DNA of 64,000 nt, from positions 292,774,536 through 292,838,535 of the forward strand of contig NC_066581.1 in assembly GCF_024323335.1 (NCBI RefSeq), read 5' to 3'. This document shows positions 33,509 through 46,669 of this stretch, in pieces. Below the pieces are notes generated by a model. It was not told where the DNA came from. It made no database searches and saw only the letters and a list, made by a program, of their open reading frames with translations. Position numbers and translations under genes: made by a program. Origin of the DNA: Lathyrus oleraceus. Lineage: Eukaryota > Streptophyta > Magnoliopsida > Fabales > Fabaceae. The number at the start of each line of letters is the position of its first letter. Position 1 is the first letter of the stretch.

Positions 33509-35552
33509 TGTAACACCCTTCTAAAATACCCCAAAAATTATTTAAAATAATAAACATATAATCAGAGTAATAGTGCACCAAGGGTGTCACACAAACATTC
33601 CACACCATTCAACCAATATAACAGTCATGCTCTTTTATTTAATTTAAATACAAAGTATTTGCACAGTTACGCAGCAGATAGAGATCAACTCAATCATGCA
33701 AAACATGTAACATCACATGTAATTTAGTTCAACAACAACTACAATAATAATCAAGTGTTCCCGCCCGATGTTACATCTATCAGAGCATGACCCATAAGAA
33801 CTACTCTAGACTCCAAGCATTAGCTTCTACTCGACTCATTTCTCGTTACCTGAAAAATAGGTTGTAAGGGTGAGTTCCTCAATCAATATAATAAGCATTA
33901 TAGAACGACATGTAATGCTAAGTAAATAACACATCAATTCACCCTAACCAGACTACGCATTCAGCAACGGCAATATCCGTCCAAACATCATATTCAACAA
34001 TATTATATCATATGTAAAATCCTCAAACCATATTCAACACCAACAACGCAACACAACGATTTACTCACTAATTCCTCACAATGGGAATTAGCTACAGCCC
34101 CTCAGGCTATGCCATGCATTCATTATGCAATGAGACTCCATGAAATGCGGTACCGACTCTTCTCGAACATATAGTTCAAGCTCACCGATCCCTCCAGATA
34201 CGGCTACTGAGCTCACTAGTCCCACTCATTGAGATCTAATGCCTCACTCACTAATTCCTCACCATGGGAATTAGCTACAGCCCCAAAGGCTAGACTATGC
34301 ACACTAATCATCTAGTATGCAAACATCAACAACAATTCACAACTCACTAATTCCTCACCATGGGAATCAGCTACAGCCCCAAAGGCTAAACTACGCATGC
34401 TAATCACCTATCAATACCACATCAACAACAACTCAAGAATAGACACATGCTCGCACTCTACGCCATCGAATAGTCTATTCACAACTGCATACATTCACAA
34501 CATCATGTATAATATATACATTCACCGCATCATATACATCAGCAATATTTCATCACATAAGCATGTCAGATTATGTCAAACAACCACTACAATATTAGTA
34601 CATTCTAATATTACATCTCCTGCTCAAAACAGCGGGAATTAATCCCTATCACACCATAGGCAACATAGGCCAACCCTCACATAGGTACACAACAATTAAA
34701 ACAACAATTTTTCCATTCTGCTACAGCGTTAACCGGTTAACGCCCTGGGTTAACCGGTTAACGCAGCACAACACGCCTTCTGTCTCAATTTTTAACAGTG
34801 TTAACCGGTTAACGCCCTGGGTTAACCGGTTAACGCAGCACAAACAGCCAAATATCAGAATGACAACAGTGTTAACCGGTTAACACCCTGGGTTAACCGG
34901 TTAACGCAGACAAAACAACACATACTCATAATCCAACACAGTGTTAACCGGTTAACACCCTGGGTTAACCGGTTAACGCAAGACAGAAGCTGTTCCTGCG
35001 CTAACTCAAGGCAGAATGCAGAATTCTCCGCATTTTCCGCCATTGGAGGACTTCCGGACCTCCGAATCCGATTCCGTAAAAAGCTATACGATCGGAAAAT
35101 TACAACAGACTCAATTACCGATTTAATTTCAACTTCTAACACGATTCATCTAACAAATTTTCAGCATTCACAATTCCCAATTAGGGTCGAATTAACAGCT
35201 TATTACTACCCATCACATATTCTCCCATAATACCCATTAATCGAGATAAACCCCCCTTACCTTAACAATCCGGCAAAATCTTTGAGCTTCACGTTTTCGT
35301 TCTCCAACCTTTGCTCTTCAGCTCCTCTTCTCTGCCCTTTTTCCCTTTTCTCTCACGATGCTCCTCTGTTCTGTTTTCACGTGAAATGCTTTTCCAAAAT
35401 GAGAACTTTTCCTTATTCCAACATATATATATATTCCAAAATAATAATAATCCAAAAATAATAATAATAAAATTTCTAATTATTCAATTAAATTAATAAT
35501 TATATTATTAACTCAATTTAAATAATTATTTTATTATTATCGGGGTGTTACA
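33509..35552 (-). repeat. LTR 1 of array A (3' LTR of copy A1, 2044 bp)
   Basis: TGTAACACCC...GGGTGTTACA. Holds three CTAATTCC/GGAATTAG modules (34064, 34247, 34343), eight GTTAACCGGTTAAC palindromes (34728-34977), the TTTCACGTGAAA G-box (35375-35386) and an ATATATATAT stretch near 35424-35433 that could serve as TATA on the minus strand. Confidence 0.96.
34728..34977. repeat. GTTAACCGGTTAAC palindrome cluster, LTR 1
   Basis: Eight exact copies of a 14-bp perfect palindrome as four pairs; within each pair the spacer is (G/A)CCCTGG, so each pair is itself nearly palindromic. Pairs are 30-45 bp apart. Confidence 0.95.
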
Positions 35553-35565
35553 ACTCTCCCCCACT
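35553..35565 (-). other. Polypurine tract of copy A1
   Basis: AGTGGGGGAGAGT on the minus strand next to LTR 1. Confidence 0.85.
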
Positions 35566-35594
35566 AAACGAGTTTTCGTCCTCGAAAACATACC

Positions 35595-38500
35595 TCAAGC
35601 GAACAACTCTGGATAAGACTCCTTCATCTTACTCTCCAGTTCCCAAGTCACGTTGCCACCTGCTGGTCCTCCCCAAGCTACCTTCACCAAGGCAATCTCT
35701 TTACCCCGCAACTGCTTCAACTCTCGATCCTCGATCCTCATAGGTGATGTTTCAACAGTCAGGTTATCTCTCACCTGTATATCATCTACTTGGACTACAT
35801 GCGACGGATCATGAATGTACCTCCTCAACTGAGACACATGAAAAACCTCATGCAAATTCGCAAGCGACGGCGGTAAAGCGATACGATAGGCTACCTCTCC
35901 TATCCTCTCCAAAATCTGATAAGGACCAATGAATCGAGGTGTCAACTTCTTCGACTTCAAAGCTCGACCAACACCAGTTATCGGAGTGACACGAAGAAAC
36001 ACATGATCTCCCTCTTGGAACTCAAGTGACTTCCTCCTCTTGTCATGATAACTCTTCTGACGACTCTGAGCAATTCTCATCTTATCCTGAATCATCTTAA
36101 TCTTTTCCGTAGTTTGTTGAACAATCTCCGGTCCAACCACAGCACTCTCACCGGACTCATACCAACATAAAGGTGTCCGACATCTCCTACCATACAAAGC
36201 TTCAAATGGTGCCATACCAATGCTCGAATGAAAACTATTGTTGTAGGTAAACTCAATCAAAGGCAAATAACAATCCCAAGCACCTCCTTTTTCCAAAACA
36301 CAAGCTCTCAAAAGATCCTCTAATGACTGAATCGTCCTCTCAGTCTGACCATCAGTTTGCGGATGATATGCAGAACTCAATCTCAGCTTAGTTCCCAAAG
36401 CCCTCTGCAAACCTTCCCAAAACTTCGATGTAAATCTAGGATCTCTGTCCGAAACAATACTCGACGGAATACCATGCAAGCTTACAATCTTCTCAATATA
36501 CAACTCGGCTAATCTCTCTAACGGATAATCCATTCTGATCGGAATGAAATGAGCCGACTTTGTCAACCTGTCCACAATCACCCAAATGGCTTCAAAATTC
36601 TTATTTGTCCTCGGCAAACCAGAAACAAAATCCATACTGATACTATCCCACTTCCACTCTGGAATAGCCAACGGTTGCATTAGCCCAGACGGCTTCTGAT
36701 GCTCAATCTTCGACTTCTGACAAGTCAAACAGGAATACACAAAACTTGCAATTTCTCTTTTCATTCCCGGCCACCAAAATAACCTTTTCAAATCATGATA
36801 CATCTTCGTAGCTCCAGGATGAATACTCAAGCCACTACGATGTCCTTCTTCCAGAATACTCTTCTTAAGCTCAGTAACATCCGGAATACACACCCGACTA
36901 CCACATTTCAAAACACCATTCTCATCAACTCTGAATTCACCACCTTGGCCTTGATTCACTAAAGTCAACTTATCAACCAAAAGCATATCAGATTTCTGAC
37001 CCTCTCTGATCTCCTCCAGAATACCACTTGTTAATTTCAACATTCCCAATTTAACACTATTGTGAGTACTCTCACACACCAAACTCAAGTCTCTAAACTG
37101 CTCAATTAAATCCAATTCCTTAACCATCAACATAGACATATGCAATGATTTTCGACTCAATGCATCAGCCACCACATTTGCTTTACCCGGATGGTAATTC
37201 AAACCAAAATCATAATCCTTCAAAAATTCTAACCACCTCCTCTGTCTCATATTCAGCTCTTTCTGATCAAACAAATACTTCAAACTCTTATGGTCACTGA
37301 AAACCTCAAATCTTGATCCATACAAGTAATGCCTCCACAACTTCAAAACAAACACTACAGCTGCCAACTCTAAATCGTGCGTCGGATAGTTCCTTTCATG
37401 AACCCTCAGCTGTCTCGAAGCATAAGCTATAACCTGCTTATTCTGCATCAACACACCACCCAAACCCAACAATGAAGCATCACAGTAAGCCTCAAATGGT
37501 TCCGACGAACTCGGTAATATCAGAATAGGAGCAGTAGTCAACCTTCTCTTCAACTCTTGGAAACCTTCTTCACATTTTGAGTCCCAAACAAATGCTTGCC
37601 CCTTTCTAGTCAACATCGTCAATGGTAACGCCAACTTGGAAAATCCCTCAATGAACTTCCTATAATAACCAGCCAATCCAAGAAAACTTCGAATCTCAGC
37701 CACAGACTTCGGAGCTTCCCACTTAGATACCGCTTCTATCTTAGAAGGATCAACGGCAACACCACCTCTTGAAATCACATGACCAAGAAAACTAACCTCT
37801 TCTAACCAAAATTCACACTTAGACAGTTTAGCAAATAACTGCTTTTCTCGCAGCACTCCTAAAACCACTCTCAAATGCTCGGCATGCTCTTCTTCAGATT
37901 TCGAATACACCAAAATGTCATCAATAAACACCACAACAAACTGATCCAAGTACGGATGGAAAATCCTATTCATGTACTCCATAAATACTCCAGGCGCATT
38001 AGTCACACCAAAAGGCATTACAGAATACTCATAATGTCCATACCTTGTTCTGAAAGCAGTCTTCTGAATATCCTCAGTTTTCACACGTATCTGATGATAC
38101 CCAGATCTCAAATCTATCTTGCTGAACACACTCGCACCAACCAACTGATCCATCAAATCATCAATCCTCGGCAAAGGATACCGATTCTTGATCGTCACTT
38201 TATTCAGTTGCCTGTAGTCCACACACAACCTCATAGTACCTTCCTTCTTCTTAACCAACAACACTGGTGCACCCCACGGTGACACACTTGGACGAATAAA
38301 CTTCTTATCCAACAAATCTTCCAACTGACTTTTCAATTCAGCTAACTCAACAGCAGACATACGATACGGAGCCATCGATATCGGTCTAGTACCAGGTACC
38401 AAATCAATCGAGAACTCAACTTCACGTTCTGGCGGTAACTCATTCACTTCTTCCGGAAACACATCAGGAAAGTCACACACCACTGCTAGATCACGAATCA

Positions 38501-39965
38501 CCAGTTTATCTTTAACCTCTAAAGTTGCCAACAGCATAAACAACTCTGCTCCATCTGCCACTTCCTCATTCACCTGCCTGGCTGATAGGAACAGACTCTG
38601 CCCTTCCTCAATCTCAGGAAATATCACCGTCTTATCAAAACAGTTGATATAGACTCGGTTAAACACCAACCAGTTCATACCCAAGATAACGTCAATCTGC
38701 ACTAATGGAAGACACACAAGGTCTATCCTAAAATCTCTACCAGAAATATTCAAAGGACAACTCAAACAAACCGAAGTAGTAGTCACTGAACCCTTTGCAG
38801 GAGTATCAATCACCATACTTCCACGCATCTCAGATATCTCTAACTTAAGTCTCACAGCACAATCCACAGATATAAAAGAATGAGTAGCACCTGTGTCAAT
38901 AATAGCTATAAGAGGAAAGCCATTAATATAACATGTACCTCTGATCAAACGATCATCTGCAGAAGTCTCAGAACCTGATAGAGCAAAAACCTTGCCTCCC
39001 GACTGATTCTCCTTCTTCGGCTTAGGACACTGGGGACTGATATGACCCAACTCTCCACAGTTGAAACAAGTTACAGTCTTCAATCGGCACTCTGCAGCCA
39101 AGTGACCACCTTTCCCACACTTGAAACACTTCATCTCAGCACTGGTACACTCATGAACACGATGTCCAGCCCGACCACATCTATAACACTTAACAGGAGC
39201 ACTAGAGTCTCCCCCACTAGGCCTCTTCATCCCACTCTGCTTCTGAAAACCTTTGCCAGCTGCATACGGTTTTCCACGATCCATCTGATTCTTACCCTTC
39301 CTATCAACCCTCTGCTGATAGCTCTCTGCTCTCGCCTTGGAATCCTGTTCAAAAATTCTGCAACAGTCAACCAAATCAGAAAACACTCGAATCCTCTGAT
39401 ATCCAATAGCTTGTTTGATCTCAGGACGCAACCCGTTCTCAAACTTCACACACTTCGAAAATTCTCCAGCAGCCTCATTATAGGGAGTATAGTACTTTGA
39501 CAGCTCTGTGAACTTCGCAGCATACTCAGTAACAGTCCTGTTACCCTGTTTCAATTCCAAGAATTCTATTTCTTTCTTCCCTCTGACATCCTCTGGAAAA
39601 TACTTCCTCAGAAATCTCTCCCTGAACACAGCCCAAGTAATCTCAGCATTCCCAGCAGATTCCAACTCAGTGCGGGTAGCAACCCACCAATCATCAGCTT
39701 CCTCTGACAGCATATGTGTACCGAACCTGACCTTCTGGTTATCAGCACACTCAGTTACTCTGAAGATCCTCTCGATCTCCTTCAACCACTTCTGAGCACC
39801 ATCTGGATCGTATGCTCCCTTGAACATTGGAGGATTGTTCTTCTGGAACTCACTCAGTTGACGAGCAGCTCCCATTCCCATAACATTCTGATTTCCTCCA
39901 AGCACTCCAGCTAGCATACCCAGAGCCTCAGCGATTGCAGCATCATCTCTACCTCTTCCAGCCAT
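35595..39965 (-). CDS. gag-pol polyprotein of copy A1 (1456 aa, intact)
   Basis: Single uninterrupted ORF. Gag core about residues 85-210. Three CCHC knuckles start at C260, C280 and C300 (C-x2-C-x4-H-x4-C). Aspartic protease DTGA at 357-360. RT about 525-720 with D618 and the D682/D683 pair in FIDD. RNase H about 820-940 with D829, E866, D891, D934. Integrase has the zinc region H1042, H1049, C1079, C1082 and catalytic D1112, D1173, E1209 (D-x35-E). GPY motif at 1347-1349. A chromodomain-like C-terminus, about 1410-1456, would direct integration to chromatin in this lineage. All key residues are present, so this copy may be competent. The ATG was chosen because it begins the conserved MAGRGRDD start shared with A2 and B. 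Confidence 0.97.
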   Translation of the reverse strand: MAGRGRDDAAIAEALGMLAGVLGGNQNVMGMGAARQLSEFQKNNPPMFKGAYDPDGAQKWLKEIERIFRVTECADNQKVRFGTHMLSEEADDWWVATRTELESAGNAEITWAVFRERFLRKYFPEDVRGKKEIEFLELKQGNRTVTEYAAKFTELSKYYTPYNEAAGEFSKCVKFENGLRPEIKQAIGYQRIRVFSDLVDCCRIFEQDSKARAESYQQRVDRKGKNQMDRGKPYAAGKGFQKQSGMKRPSGGDSSAPVKCYRCGRAGHRVHECTSAEMKCFKCGKGGHLAAECRLKTVTCFNCGELGHISPQCPKPKKENQSGGKVFALSGSETSADDRLIRGTCYINGFPLIAIIDTGATHSFISVDCAVRLKLEISEMRGSMVIDTPAKGSVTTTSVCLSCPLNISGRDFRIDLVCLPLVQIDVILGMNWLVFNRVYINCFDKTVIFPEIEEGQSLFLSARQVNEEVADGAELFMLLATLEVKDKLVIRDLAVVCDFPDVFPEEVNELPPEREVEFSIDLVPGTRPISMAPYRMSAVELAELKSQLEDLLDKKFIRPSVSPWGAPVLLVKKKEGTMRLCVDYRQLNKVTIKNRYPLPRIDDLMDQLVGASVFSKIDLRSGYHQIRVKTEDIQKTAFRTRYGHYEYSVMPFGVTNAPGVFMEYMNRIFHPYLDQFVVVFIDDILVYSKSEEEHAEHLRVVLGVLREKQLFAKLSKCEFWLEEVSFLGHVISRGGVAVDPSKIEAVSKWEAPKSVAEIRSFLGLAGYYRKFIEGFSKLALPLTMLTRKGQAFVWDSKCEEGFQELKRRLTTAPILILPSSSEPFEAYCDASLLGLGGVLMQNKQVIAYASRQLRVHERNYPTHDLELAAVVFVLKLWRHYLYGSRFEVFSDHKSLKYLFDQKELNMRQRRWLEFLKDYDFGLNYHPGKANVVADALSRKSLHMSMLMVKELDLIEQFRDLSLVCESTHNSVKLGMLKLTSGILEEIREGQKSDMLLVDKLTLVNQGQGGEFRVDENGVLKCGSRVCIPDVTELKKSILEEGHRSGLSIHPGATKMYHDLKRLFWWPGMKREIASFVYSCLTCQKSKIEHQKPSGLMQPLAIPEWKWDSISMDFVSGLPRTNKNFEAIWVIVDRLTKSAHFIPIRMDYPLERLAELYIEKIVSLHGIPSSIVSDRDPRFTSKFWEGLQRALGTKLRLSSAYHPQTDGQTERTIQSLEDLLRACVLEKGGAWDCYLPLIEFTYNNSFHSSIGMAPFEALYGRRCRTPLCWYESGESAVVGPEIVQQTTEKIKMIQDKMRIAQSRQKSYHDKRRKSLEFQEGDHVFLRVTPITGVGRALKSKKLTPRFIGPYQILERIGEVAYRIALPPSLANLHEVFHVSQLRRYIHDPSHVVQVDDIQVRDNLTVETSPMRIEDRELKQLRGKEIALVKVAWGGPAGGNVTWELESKMKESYPELFA

Positions 39966-40073
39966 CTCTATTCTGAAAACCCAAACAAACTAAAACAATA
40001 AGTACTGATAGGTTACTCAACACCTATACCGTACAGGGGAACAGAATAATTACGACTCGACACGACCGACTAT

Positions 40074-40085
40074 GCTCTGATACCA
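40074..40085 (-). other. Primer binding site of copy A1
   Basis: TGGTATCAGAGC on the minus strand (initiator tRNA-Met type), 4 nt from LTR 2. Confidence 0.9.
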
Positions 40086-40089
40086 CTAA

Positions 40090-42132
40090 TGTAACACCCT
40101 TCTAAAATACCCCAAAAATTATTTAAAATAATAAACATATAATCAGAGTAATAGTGCACCAAGGGTGTCACACAAACATTCCACACCATTCAACCAATAT
40201 AACAGTCATGCTCTTTTATTTAATTTAAATACAAAGTATTTGCACAGTTACGCAGCAGATAGAGATCAACTCAATCATGCAAAACATGTAACATCACATG
40301 TAATTTAGTTCAACAACAACTACAATAATAATCAAGTGTTCCCGCCCGATGTTACATCTATCAGAGCATGACCCATAAGAACTACTCTAGACTCCAAGCA
40401 TTAGCTTCTACTCGACTCATTTCTCGTTACCTGAAAAATAGGTTGTAAGGGTGAGTTCCTCAATCAATATAATAAGCATTATAGAACGACATGTAATGCT
40501 AAGTAAATAACACATCAATTCACCCTAACCAGACTACGCATTCAGCAACGGCAATATCCGTCCAAACATCATATTCAACAATATTATATCATATGTAAAA
40601 TCCTCAAACCATATTCAACACCAACAACGCAACACAACGATTTACTCACTAATTCCTCACAATGGGAATTAGCTACAGCCCCTCAGGCTATGCCATGCAT
40701 TCATTATGCAATGAGACTCCATGAAATGCGGTACCGACTCTTCTCGAACATATAGTTCAAGCTCACCGATCCCTCCAGATACGGCTACTGAGCTCACTAG
40801 TCCCACTCATTGAGATCTAATGCCTCACTCACTAATTCCTCACCATGGGAATTAGCTACAGCCCCAAAGGCTAGACTATGCACACTAATCATCTAGTATG
40901 CAAACATCAACAACAATTCACAACTCACTAATTCCTCACCATGGGAATCAGCTACAGCCCCAAAGGCTAAACTACGCATGCTAATCACCTATCAATACCA
41001 CATCAACAACAACTCAAGAATAGACACATGCTCGCACTCTACGCCATCGAATAGTCTATTCACAACTGCATACATTCACAACATCATGTATAATATATAC
41101 ATTCACCGCATCATATACATCAGCAATATTTCATCACATAAGCATGTCAGATTATGTCAAACAACCACTACAATATTAGTACATTCTAATATTACATCTC
41201 CTGCTCAAAACAGCGGGAATTAATCCCTATCACACCATAGGCAACATAGGCCAACCCTCACATAGGTACACAACAATTAAAACAACAATTTTTCCATTCT
41301 GCTACAGCGTTAACCGGTTAACGCCCTGGGTTAACCGGTTAACACAGCACAACACGCCTTCTGTCTCAATTTTTAACAGTGTTAACCGGTTAACGCCCTG
41401 GGTTAACCGGTTAACGCAGCACAAACAGCCAAATATCAGAATGACAACAGTGTTAACCGGTTAACACCCTGGGTTAACCGGTTAACGCAGACAAAACAAC
41501 ACATACTCATAATCCAACACAGTGTTAACCGGTTAACACCCTGGGTTAACCGGTTAACGCAAGACAGAAGCTGTTCCTGCGCTAACTCAAGGCAGAATGC
41601 AGAATTCTCCGCATTTTCCGCCATTGGAGGACTTCCGGACCTCCGAATCCGATTCCGTAAAAAGCTATACGATCGGAAAATTACAACAGACTCAATTACC
41701 GATTTAATTTCAACTTCTAACACGATTCATCTAACAAATTTTCAGCATTCACAATTCCCAATTAGGGTCGAATTAACAGCTTATTACTACCCATCACATA
41801 TTCTCCCATAATACCCATTAATCGAGATAAACCCCCCTTACCTTAACAATCCGGCAAAATCTTTGAGCTTCACGTTTTCGTTCTCCAACCTTTGCTCTTC
41901 AGCTCCTCTTCTCTGCCCTTTTTCCTTTTCTCTCACGATGCTCCTCTGTTCTGTTTTCACGTGAAATGCTTTTCCAAAATGAGAACTTTTCCTTATTCCA
42001 ACATATATATATATTCCAAAATAATAATAATCCAAAAATAATAATAATAAAATTTCTAATTATTCAATTAAATTAATAATTATATTATTAACTCAATTTA
42101 AATAATTATTTTATTATTATCGGGGTGTTACA
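40090..42132 (-). repeat. LTR 2 of array A (shared: 5' LTR of A1, 3' LTR of A2, 2043 bp)
   Basis: One base shorter than LTRs 1 and 3 (a C lost in the CCCTTTTTCCC tract near 41924). It has a private A at 41344, where the others have G, next to a palindrome of its cluster at 41309-41558. G-box palindrome at 41955-41966. Confidence 0.96.
41309..41558. repeat. GTTAACCGGTTAAC palindrome cluster, LTR 2
   Basis: Eight copies in four pairs, same arrangement as LTR 1. Confidence 0.95.
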
Positions 42133-42145
42133 ACTCTCCCCCACT
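42133..42145 (-). other. Polypurine tract of copy A2
   Basis: AGTGGGGGAGAGT on the minus strand next to LTR 2. Confidence 0.85.
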
Positions 42146-42174
42146 AAACGAGTTTTCGTCCTCGAAAACATACC

Positions 42175-45100
42175 TCAAGCGAACAACTCTGGATAAGACT
42201 CCTTCATCTTACTCTCCAGTTCCCAAGTCACGTTGCCACCTGCTGGTCCTCCCCAAGCTACCTTCACCAAGGCAATCTCTTTACCCCGCAACTGCTTCAA
42301 CTCTCGATCCTCGATCCTCATAGGTGATGTTTCAACAGTCAGGTTATCTCTCACCTGTATATCATCTACTTGGACTACATGCGACGGATCATGAATGTAC
42401 CTCCTCAACTGAGACACATGAAAAACCTCATGCAAATTCGCAAGCGACGGCGGTAAAGCGATACGATAGGCTACCTCTCCTATCCTCTCCAAAATCTGAT
42501 AAGGACCAATGAATCGAGGTGTCAACTTCTTCGACTTCAAAGCTCGACCAACACCAGTTATCGGAGTGACACGAAGAAACACATGATCTCCCTCTTGGAA
42601 CTCAAGTGACTTCCTCCTCTTGTCATGATAACTCTTCTGACGACTCTGAGCAATTCTCATCTTATCCTGAATCATCTTAATCTTTTCCGTAGTTTGTTGA
42701 ACAATCTCCGGTCCAACCACAGCACTCTCACCGGACTCATACCAACATAAAGGTGTCCGACATCTCCTACCATACAAAGCTTCAAATGGTGCCATACCAA
42801 TGCTCGAATGAAAACTATTGTTGTAGGTAAACTCAATCAAAGGCAAATAACAATCCCAAGCACCTCCTTTTTCCAAAACACAAGCTCTCAAAAGATCCTC
42901 TAATGACTGAATCGTCCTCTCAGTCTGACCATCAGTTTGCGGATGATATGCAGAACTCAATCTCAGCTTAGTTCCCAAAGCCCTCTGCAAACCTTCCCAA
43001 AACTTCGATGTAAATCTAGGATCTCTGTCCGAAACAATACTCGACGGAATACCATGCAAGCTTACAATCTTCTCAATATACAACTCGGCTAATCTCTCTA
43101 ACGGATAATCCATTCTGATCGGAATGAAATGAGCCGACTTTGTCAACCTGTCCACAATCACCCAAATGGCTTCAAAATTCTTATTTGTCCTCGGCAAACC
43201 AGAAACAAAATCCATACTGATACTATCCCACTTCCACTCTGGAATAGCCAACGGTTGCATTAGCCCAGACGGCTTCTGATGCTCAATCTTCGACTTCTGA
43301 CAAGTCAAACAGGAATACACAAAACTTGCAATTTCTCTTTTCATTCCCGGCCACCAAAATAACCTTTTCAAATCATGATACATCTTCGTAGCTCCAGGAT
43401 GAATACTCAAGCCACTACGATGTCCTTCTTCCAGAATACTCTTCTTAAGCTCAGTAACATCCGGAATACACACCCGACTACCACATTTCAAAACACCATT
43501 CTCATCAACTCTGAATTCACCACCTTGGCCTTGATTCACTAAAGTCAACTTATCAACCAAAAGCATATCAGATTTCTGACCCTCTCTGATCTCCTCCAGA
43601 ATACCACTTGTTAATTTCAACATTCCCAATTTAACACTATTGTGAGTACTCTCACACACCAAACTCAAGTCTCTAAACTGCTCAATTAAATCCAATTCCT
43701 TAACCATCAACATAGACATATGCAATGATTTTCGACTCAATGCATCAGCCACCACATTTGCTTTACCCGGATGGTAATTCAAACCAAAATCATAATCCTT
43801 CAAAAATTCTAACCACCTCCTCTGTCTCATATTCAGCTCTTTCTGATCAAACAAATACTTCAAACTCTTATGGTCACTGAAAACCTCAAATCTTGATCCA
43901 TACAAGTAATGCCTCCACAACTTCAAAACAAACACTACAGCTGCCAACTCTAAATCGTGCGTCGGATAGTTCCTTTCATGAACCCTCAGCTGTCTCGAAG
44001 CATAAGCTATAACCTGCTTATTCTGCATCAACACACCACCCAAACCCAACAATGAAGCATCACAGTAAGCCTCAAATGGTTCCGACGAACTCGGTAATAT
44101 CAGAATAGGAGCAGTAGTCAACCTTCTCTTCAACTCTTGGAAACCTTCTTCACATTTTGAGTCCCAAACAAATGCTTGCCCCTTTCTAGTCAACATCGTC
44201 AATGGTAACGCCAACTTGGAAAATCCCTCAATGAACTTCCTATAATAACCAGCCAATCCAAGAAAACTTCGAATCTCAGCCACAGACTTCGGAGCTTCCC
44301 ACTTAGATACCGCTTCTATCTTAGAAGGATCAACGGCAACACCACCTCTTGAAATCACATGACCAAGAAAACTAACCTCTTCTAACCAAAATTCACACTT
44401 AGACAGTTTAGCAAATAACTGCTTTTCTCGCAGCACTCCTAAAACCACTCTCAAATGCTCGGCATGCTCTTCTTCAGATTCCGAATACACCAAAATGTCA
44501 TCAATAAACACCACAACAAACTGATCCAAGTACGGATGGAAAATCCTATTCATGTACTCCATAAATACTCCAGGCGCATTAGTCACACCAAAAGGCATTA
44601 CAGAATACTCATAATGTCCATACCTTGTTCTGAAAGCAGTCTTCTGAATATCCTCAGTTTTCACACGTATCTGATGATACCCAGATCTCAAATCTATCTT
44701 GCTGAACACACTCGCACCAACCAACTGATCCATCAAATCATCAATCCTCGGCAAAGGATACCGATTCTTGATCGTCACTTTATTCAGTTGCCTGTAGTCC
44801 ACACACAACCTCATAGTACCTTCCTTCTTCTTAACCAACAACACTGGTGCACCCCACGGTGACACACTTGAACGAATAAACTTCTTATCCAACAAATCTT
44901 CCAACTGACTTTTCAATTCAGCTAACTCAACAGCAGACATACGATACGGAGCCATCGATATCGGTCTAGTACCAGGTACCAAATCAATCGAGAACTCAAC
45001 TTCACGTTCTGGCGGTAACTCATTCACTTCTTCCGGAAACACATCAGGAAAGTCACACACCACTGCTAGATCACGAATCACCAGTTTATCTTTAACCTCT

Positions 45101-46545
45101 AAAGTTGCCAACAGCATAAACAACTCTGCTCCATCTGCCACTTCCTCATTCACCTGCCTGGCTGATAGGAACAGACTCTGCCCTTCCTCAATCTCAGGAA
45201 ATATCACCGTCTTATCAAAACAGTTGATATAGACTCGGTTAAACACCAACCAGTTCATACCCAAGATAACGTCAATCTGCACTAATGGAAGACACACAAG
45301 GTCTATCCTAAAATCTCTACCAGAAATATTCAAAGGACAACTCAAACAAACCGAAGTAGTAGTCACTGAACCCTTTGCAGGAGTATCAATCACCATACTT
45401 CCACGCATCTCAGATATCTCTAACTTAAGTCTCACAGCACAATCCACAGATATAAAAGAATGAGTAACACCTGTGTCAATAATAGCTATAAGAGGAAAGC
45501 CATTAATATAACATGTACCTCTGATCAAACGATCATCTGCAGAAGTCTCAGAACCTGATAGAGCAAAAACCTTGCCTCCCGACTGATTCTCCTTCTTCGG
45601 CTTAGGACACTGGGGACTGATATGACCCAACTCTCCACAGTTGAAACAAGTTACAGTCTTCAATCGGCACTCTGCAGCCAAGTGACCACCTTTCCCACAC
45701 TTGAAACACTTCATCTCAGCACTGGTACACTCATGAACACGATGTCCAGCCCGACCACATCTATAACACTTAACAGGAGCACTAGAGTCTCCCCCACTAG
45801 GCCTCTTCATCCCACTCTGCTTCTGAAAACCTTTGCCAGCTGCATACGGTTTTCCACGATCCATCTGATTCTTACCCTTCCTATCAACCCTCTGCTGATA
45901 GCTCTCTGCTCTCGCCTTGGAATCCTGTTCAAAAATTCTGCAACAGTCAACCAAATCAGAAAACACTCGAATCCTCTGATATCCAATAGCTTGTTTGATC
46001 TCAGGACGCAACCCGTTCTCAAACTTCACACACTTCGAAAATTCTCCAGCAGCCTCATTATAGGGAGTATAGTACTTTGACAGCTCTGTGAACTTCGCAG
46101 CATACTCAGTAACAGTCCTGTTACCCTGTTTCAATTCCAAGAATTCTATTTCTTTCTTCCCTCTGACATCCTCTGGAAAATACTTCCTCAGAAATCTCTC
46201 CCTGAACACAGCCCAAGTAATCTCAGCATTCCCAGCAGATTCCAACTCAGTGCGGGTAGCAACCCACCAATCATCAGCTTCCTCTGACAGCATATGTGTA
46301 CCGAACCTGACCTTCTGGTTATCAGCACACTCAGTTACTCTGAAGATCCTCTCGATCTCCTTCAACCACTTCTGAGCACCATCTGGATCGTATGCTCCCT
46401 TGAACATTGGAGGATTGTTCTTCTGGAACTCACTCAGTTGACGAGCAGCTCCCATTCCCATAACATTCTGATTTCCTCCAAGCACTCCAGCTAGCATACC
46501 CAGAGCCTCAGCGATTGCAGCATCATCTCTACCTCTTCCAGCCAT
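42175..46545 (-). CDS. gag-pol polyprotein of copy A2 (1456 aa, full length)
   Basis: Same length and domain order as A1. I see three residue differences from A1: A360V directly after the protease DTG, P559S in the RT fingers region, and K689E six residues after the RT catalytic pair. All other catalytic positions listed for A1 are present. The protease DTGA signature is strongly conserved in aspartic proteases (D-T/S-G-A/S), so A360V may weaken this copy; that is inference. No stop or frameshift. Confidence 0.97.
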   Translation of the reverse strand: MAGRGRDDAAIAEALGMLAGVLGGNQNVMGMGAARQLSEFQKNNPPMFKGAYDPDGAQKWLKEIERIFRVTECADNQKVRFGTHMLSEEADDWWVATRTELESAGNAEITWAVFRERFLRKYFPEDVRGKKEIEFLELKQGNRTVTEYAAKFTELSKYYTPYNEAAGEFSKCVKFENGLRPEIKQAIGYQRIRVFSDLVDCCRIFEQDSKARAESYQQRVDRKGKNQMDRGKPYAAGKGFQKQSGMKRPSGGDSSAPVKCYRCGRAGHRVHECTSAEMKCFKCGKGGHLAAECRLKTVTCFNCGELGHISPQCPKPKKENQSGGKVFALSGSETSADDRLIRGTCYINGFPLIAIIDTGVTHSFISVDCAVRLKLEISEMRGSMVIDTPAKGSVTTTSVCLSCPLNISGRDFRIDLVCLPLVQIDVILGMNWLVFNRVYINCFDKTVIFPEIEEGQSLFLSARQVNEEVADGAELFMLLATLEVKDKLVIRDLAVVCDFPDVFPEEVNELPPEREVEFSIDLVPGTRPISMAPYRMSAVELAELKSQLEDLLDKKFIRSSVSPWGAPVLLVKKKEGTMRLCVDYRQLNKVTIKNRYPLPRIDDLMDQLVGASVFSKIDLRSGYHQIRVKTEDIQKTAFRTRYGHYEYSVMPFGVTNAPGVFMEYMNRIFHPYLDQFVVVFIDDILVYSESEEEHAEHLRVVLGVLREKQLFAKLSKCEFWLEEVSFLGHVISRGGVAVDPSKIEAVSKWEAPKSVAEIRSFLGLAGYYRKFIEGFSKLALPLTMLTRKGQAFVWDSKCEEGFQELKRRLTTAPILILPSSSEPFEAYCDASLLGLGGVLMQNKQVIAYASRQLRVHERNYPTHDLELAAVVFVLKLWRHYLYGSRFEVFSDHKSLKYLFDQKELNMRQRRWLEFLKDYDFGLNYHPGKANVVADALSRKSLHMSMLMVKELDLIEQFRDLSLVCESTHNSVKLGMLKLTSGILEEIREGQKSDMLLVDKLTLVNQGQGGEFRVDENGVLKCGSRVCIPDVTELKKSILEEGHRSGLSIHPGATKMYHDLKRLFWWPGMKREIASFVYSCLTCQKSKIEHQKPSGLMQPLAIPEWKWDSISMDFVSGLPRTNKNFEAIWVIVDRLTKSAHFIPIRMDYPLERLAELYIEKIVSLHGIPSSIVSDRDPRFTSKFWEGLQRALGTKLRLSSAYHPQTDGQTERTIQSLEDLLRACVLEKGGAWDCYLPLIEFTYNNSFHSSIGMAPFEALYGRRCRTPLCWYESGESAVVGPEIVQQTTEKIKMIQDKMRIAQSRQKSYHDKRRKSLEFQEGDHVFLRVTPITGVGRALKSKKLTPRFIGPYQILERIGEVAYRIALPPSLANLHEVFHVSQLRRYIHDPSHVVQVDDIQVRDNLTVETSPMRIEDRELKQLRGKEIALVKVAWGGPAGGNVTWELESKMKESYPELFA

Positions 46546-46653
46546 CTCTATTCTGAAAACCCAAACAAACTAAAACAATAAGTACTGATAGGTTACTCAA
46601 CACCTATACCGTACAGGGGAACAGAATAATTACGACTCGACACGACCGACTAT

Positions 46654-46665
46654 GCTCTGATACCA
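46654..46665 (-). other. Primer binding site of copy A2
   Basis: TGGTATCAGAGC on the minus strand, 4 nt from LTR 3. Confidence 0.9.
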
Positions 46666-46669
46666 CTAA

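Noticed and set aside
34855..35142. 95-codon ORF on the minus strand with a VNRLTQGVNRLT repeat
   Set aside because: It is only a translation of the GTTAACCGGTTAAC palindromes in LTR 1; identical ORFs occur in LTRs 2 and 3, and there is no homology or composition support.
39042..39500. 152-codon plus-strand ORF in A1 (and 45622-46080 in A2)
   Set aside because: Antisense shadow of the conserved Gag knuckle region.
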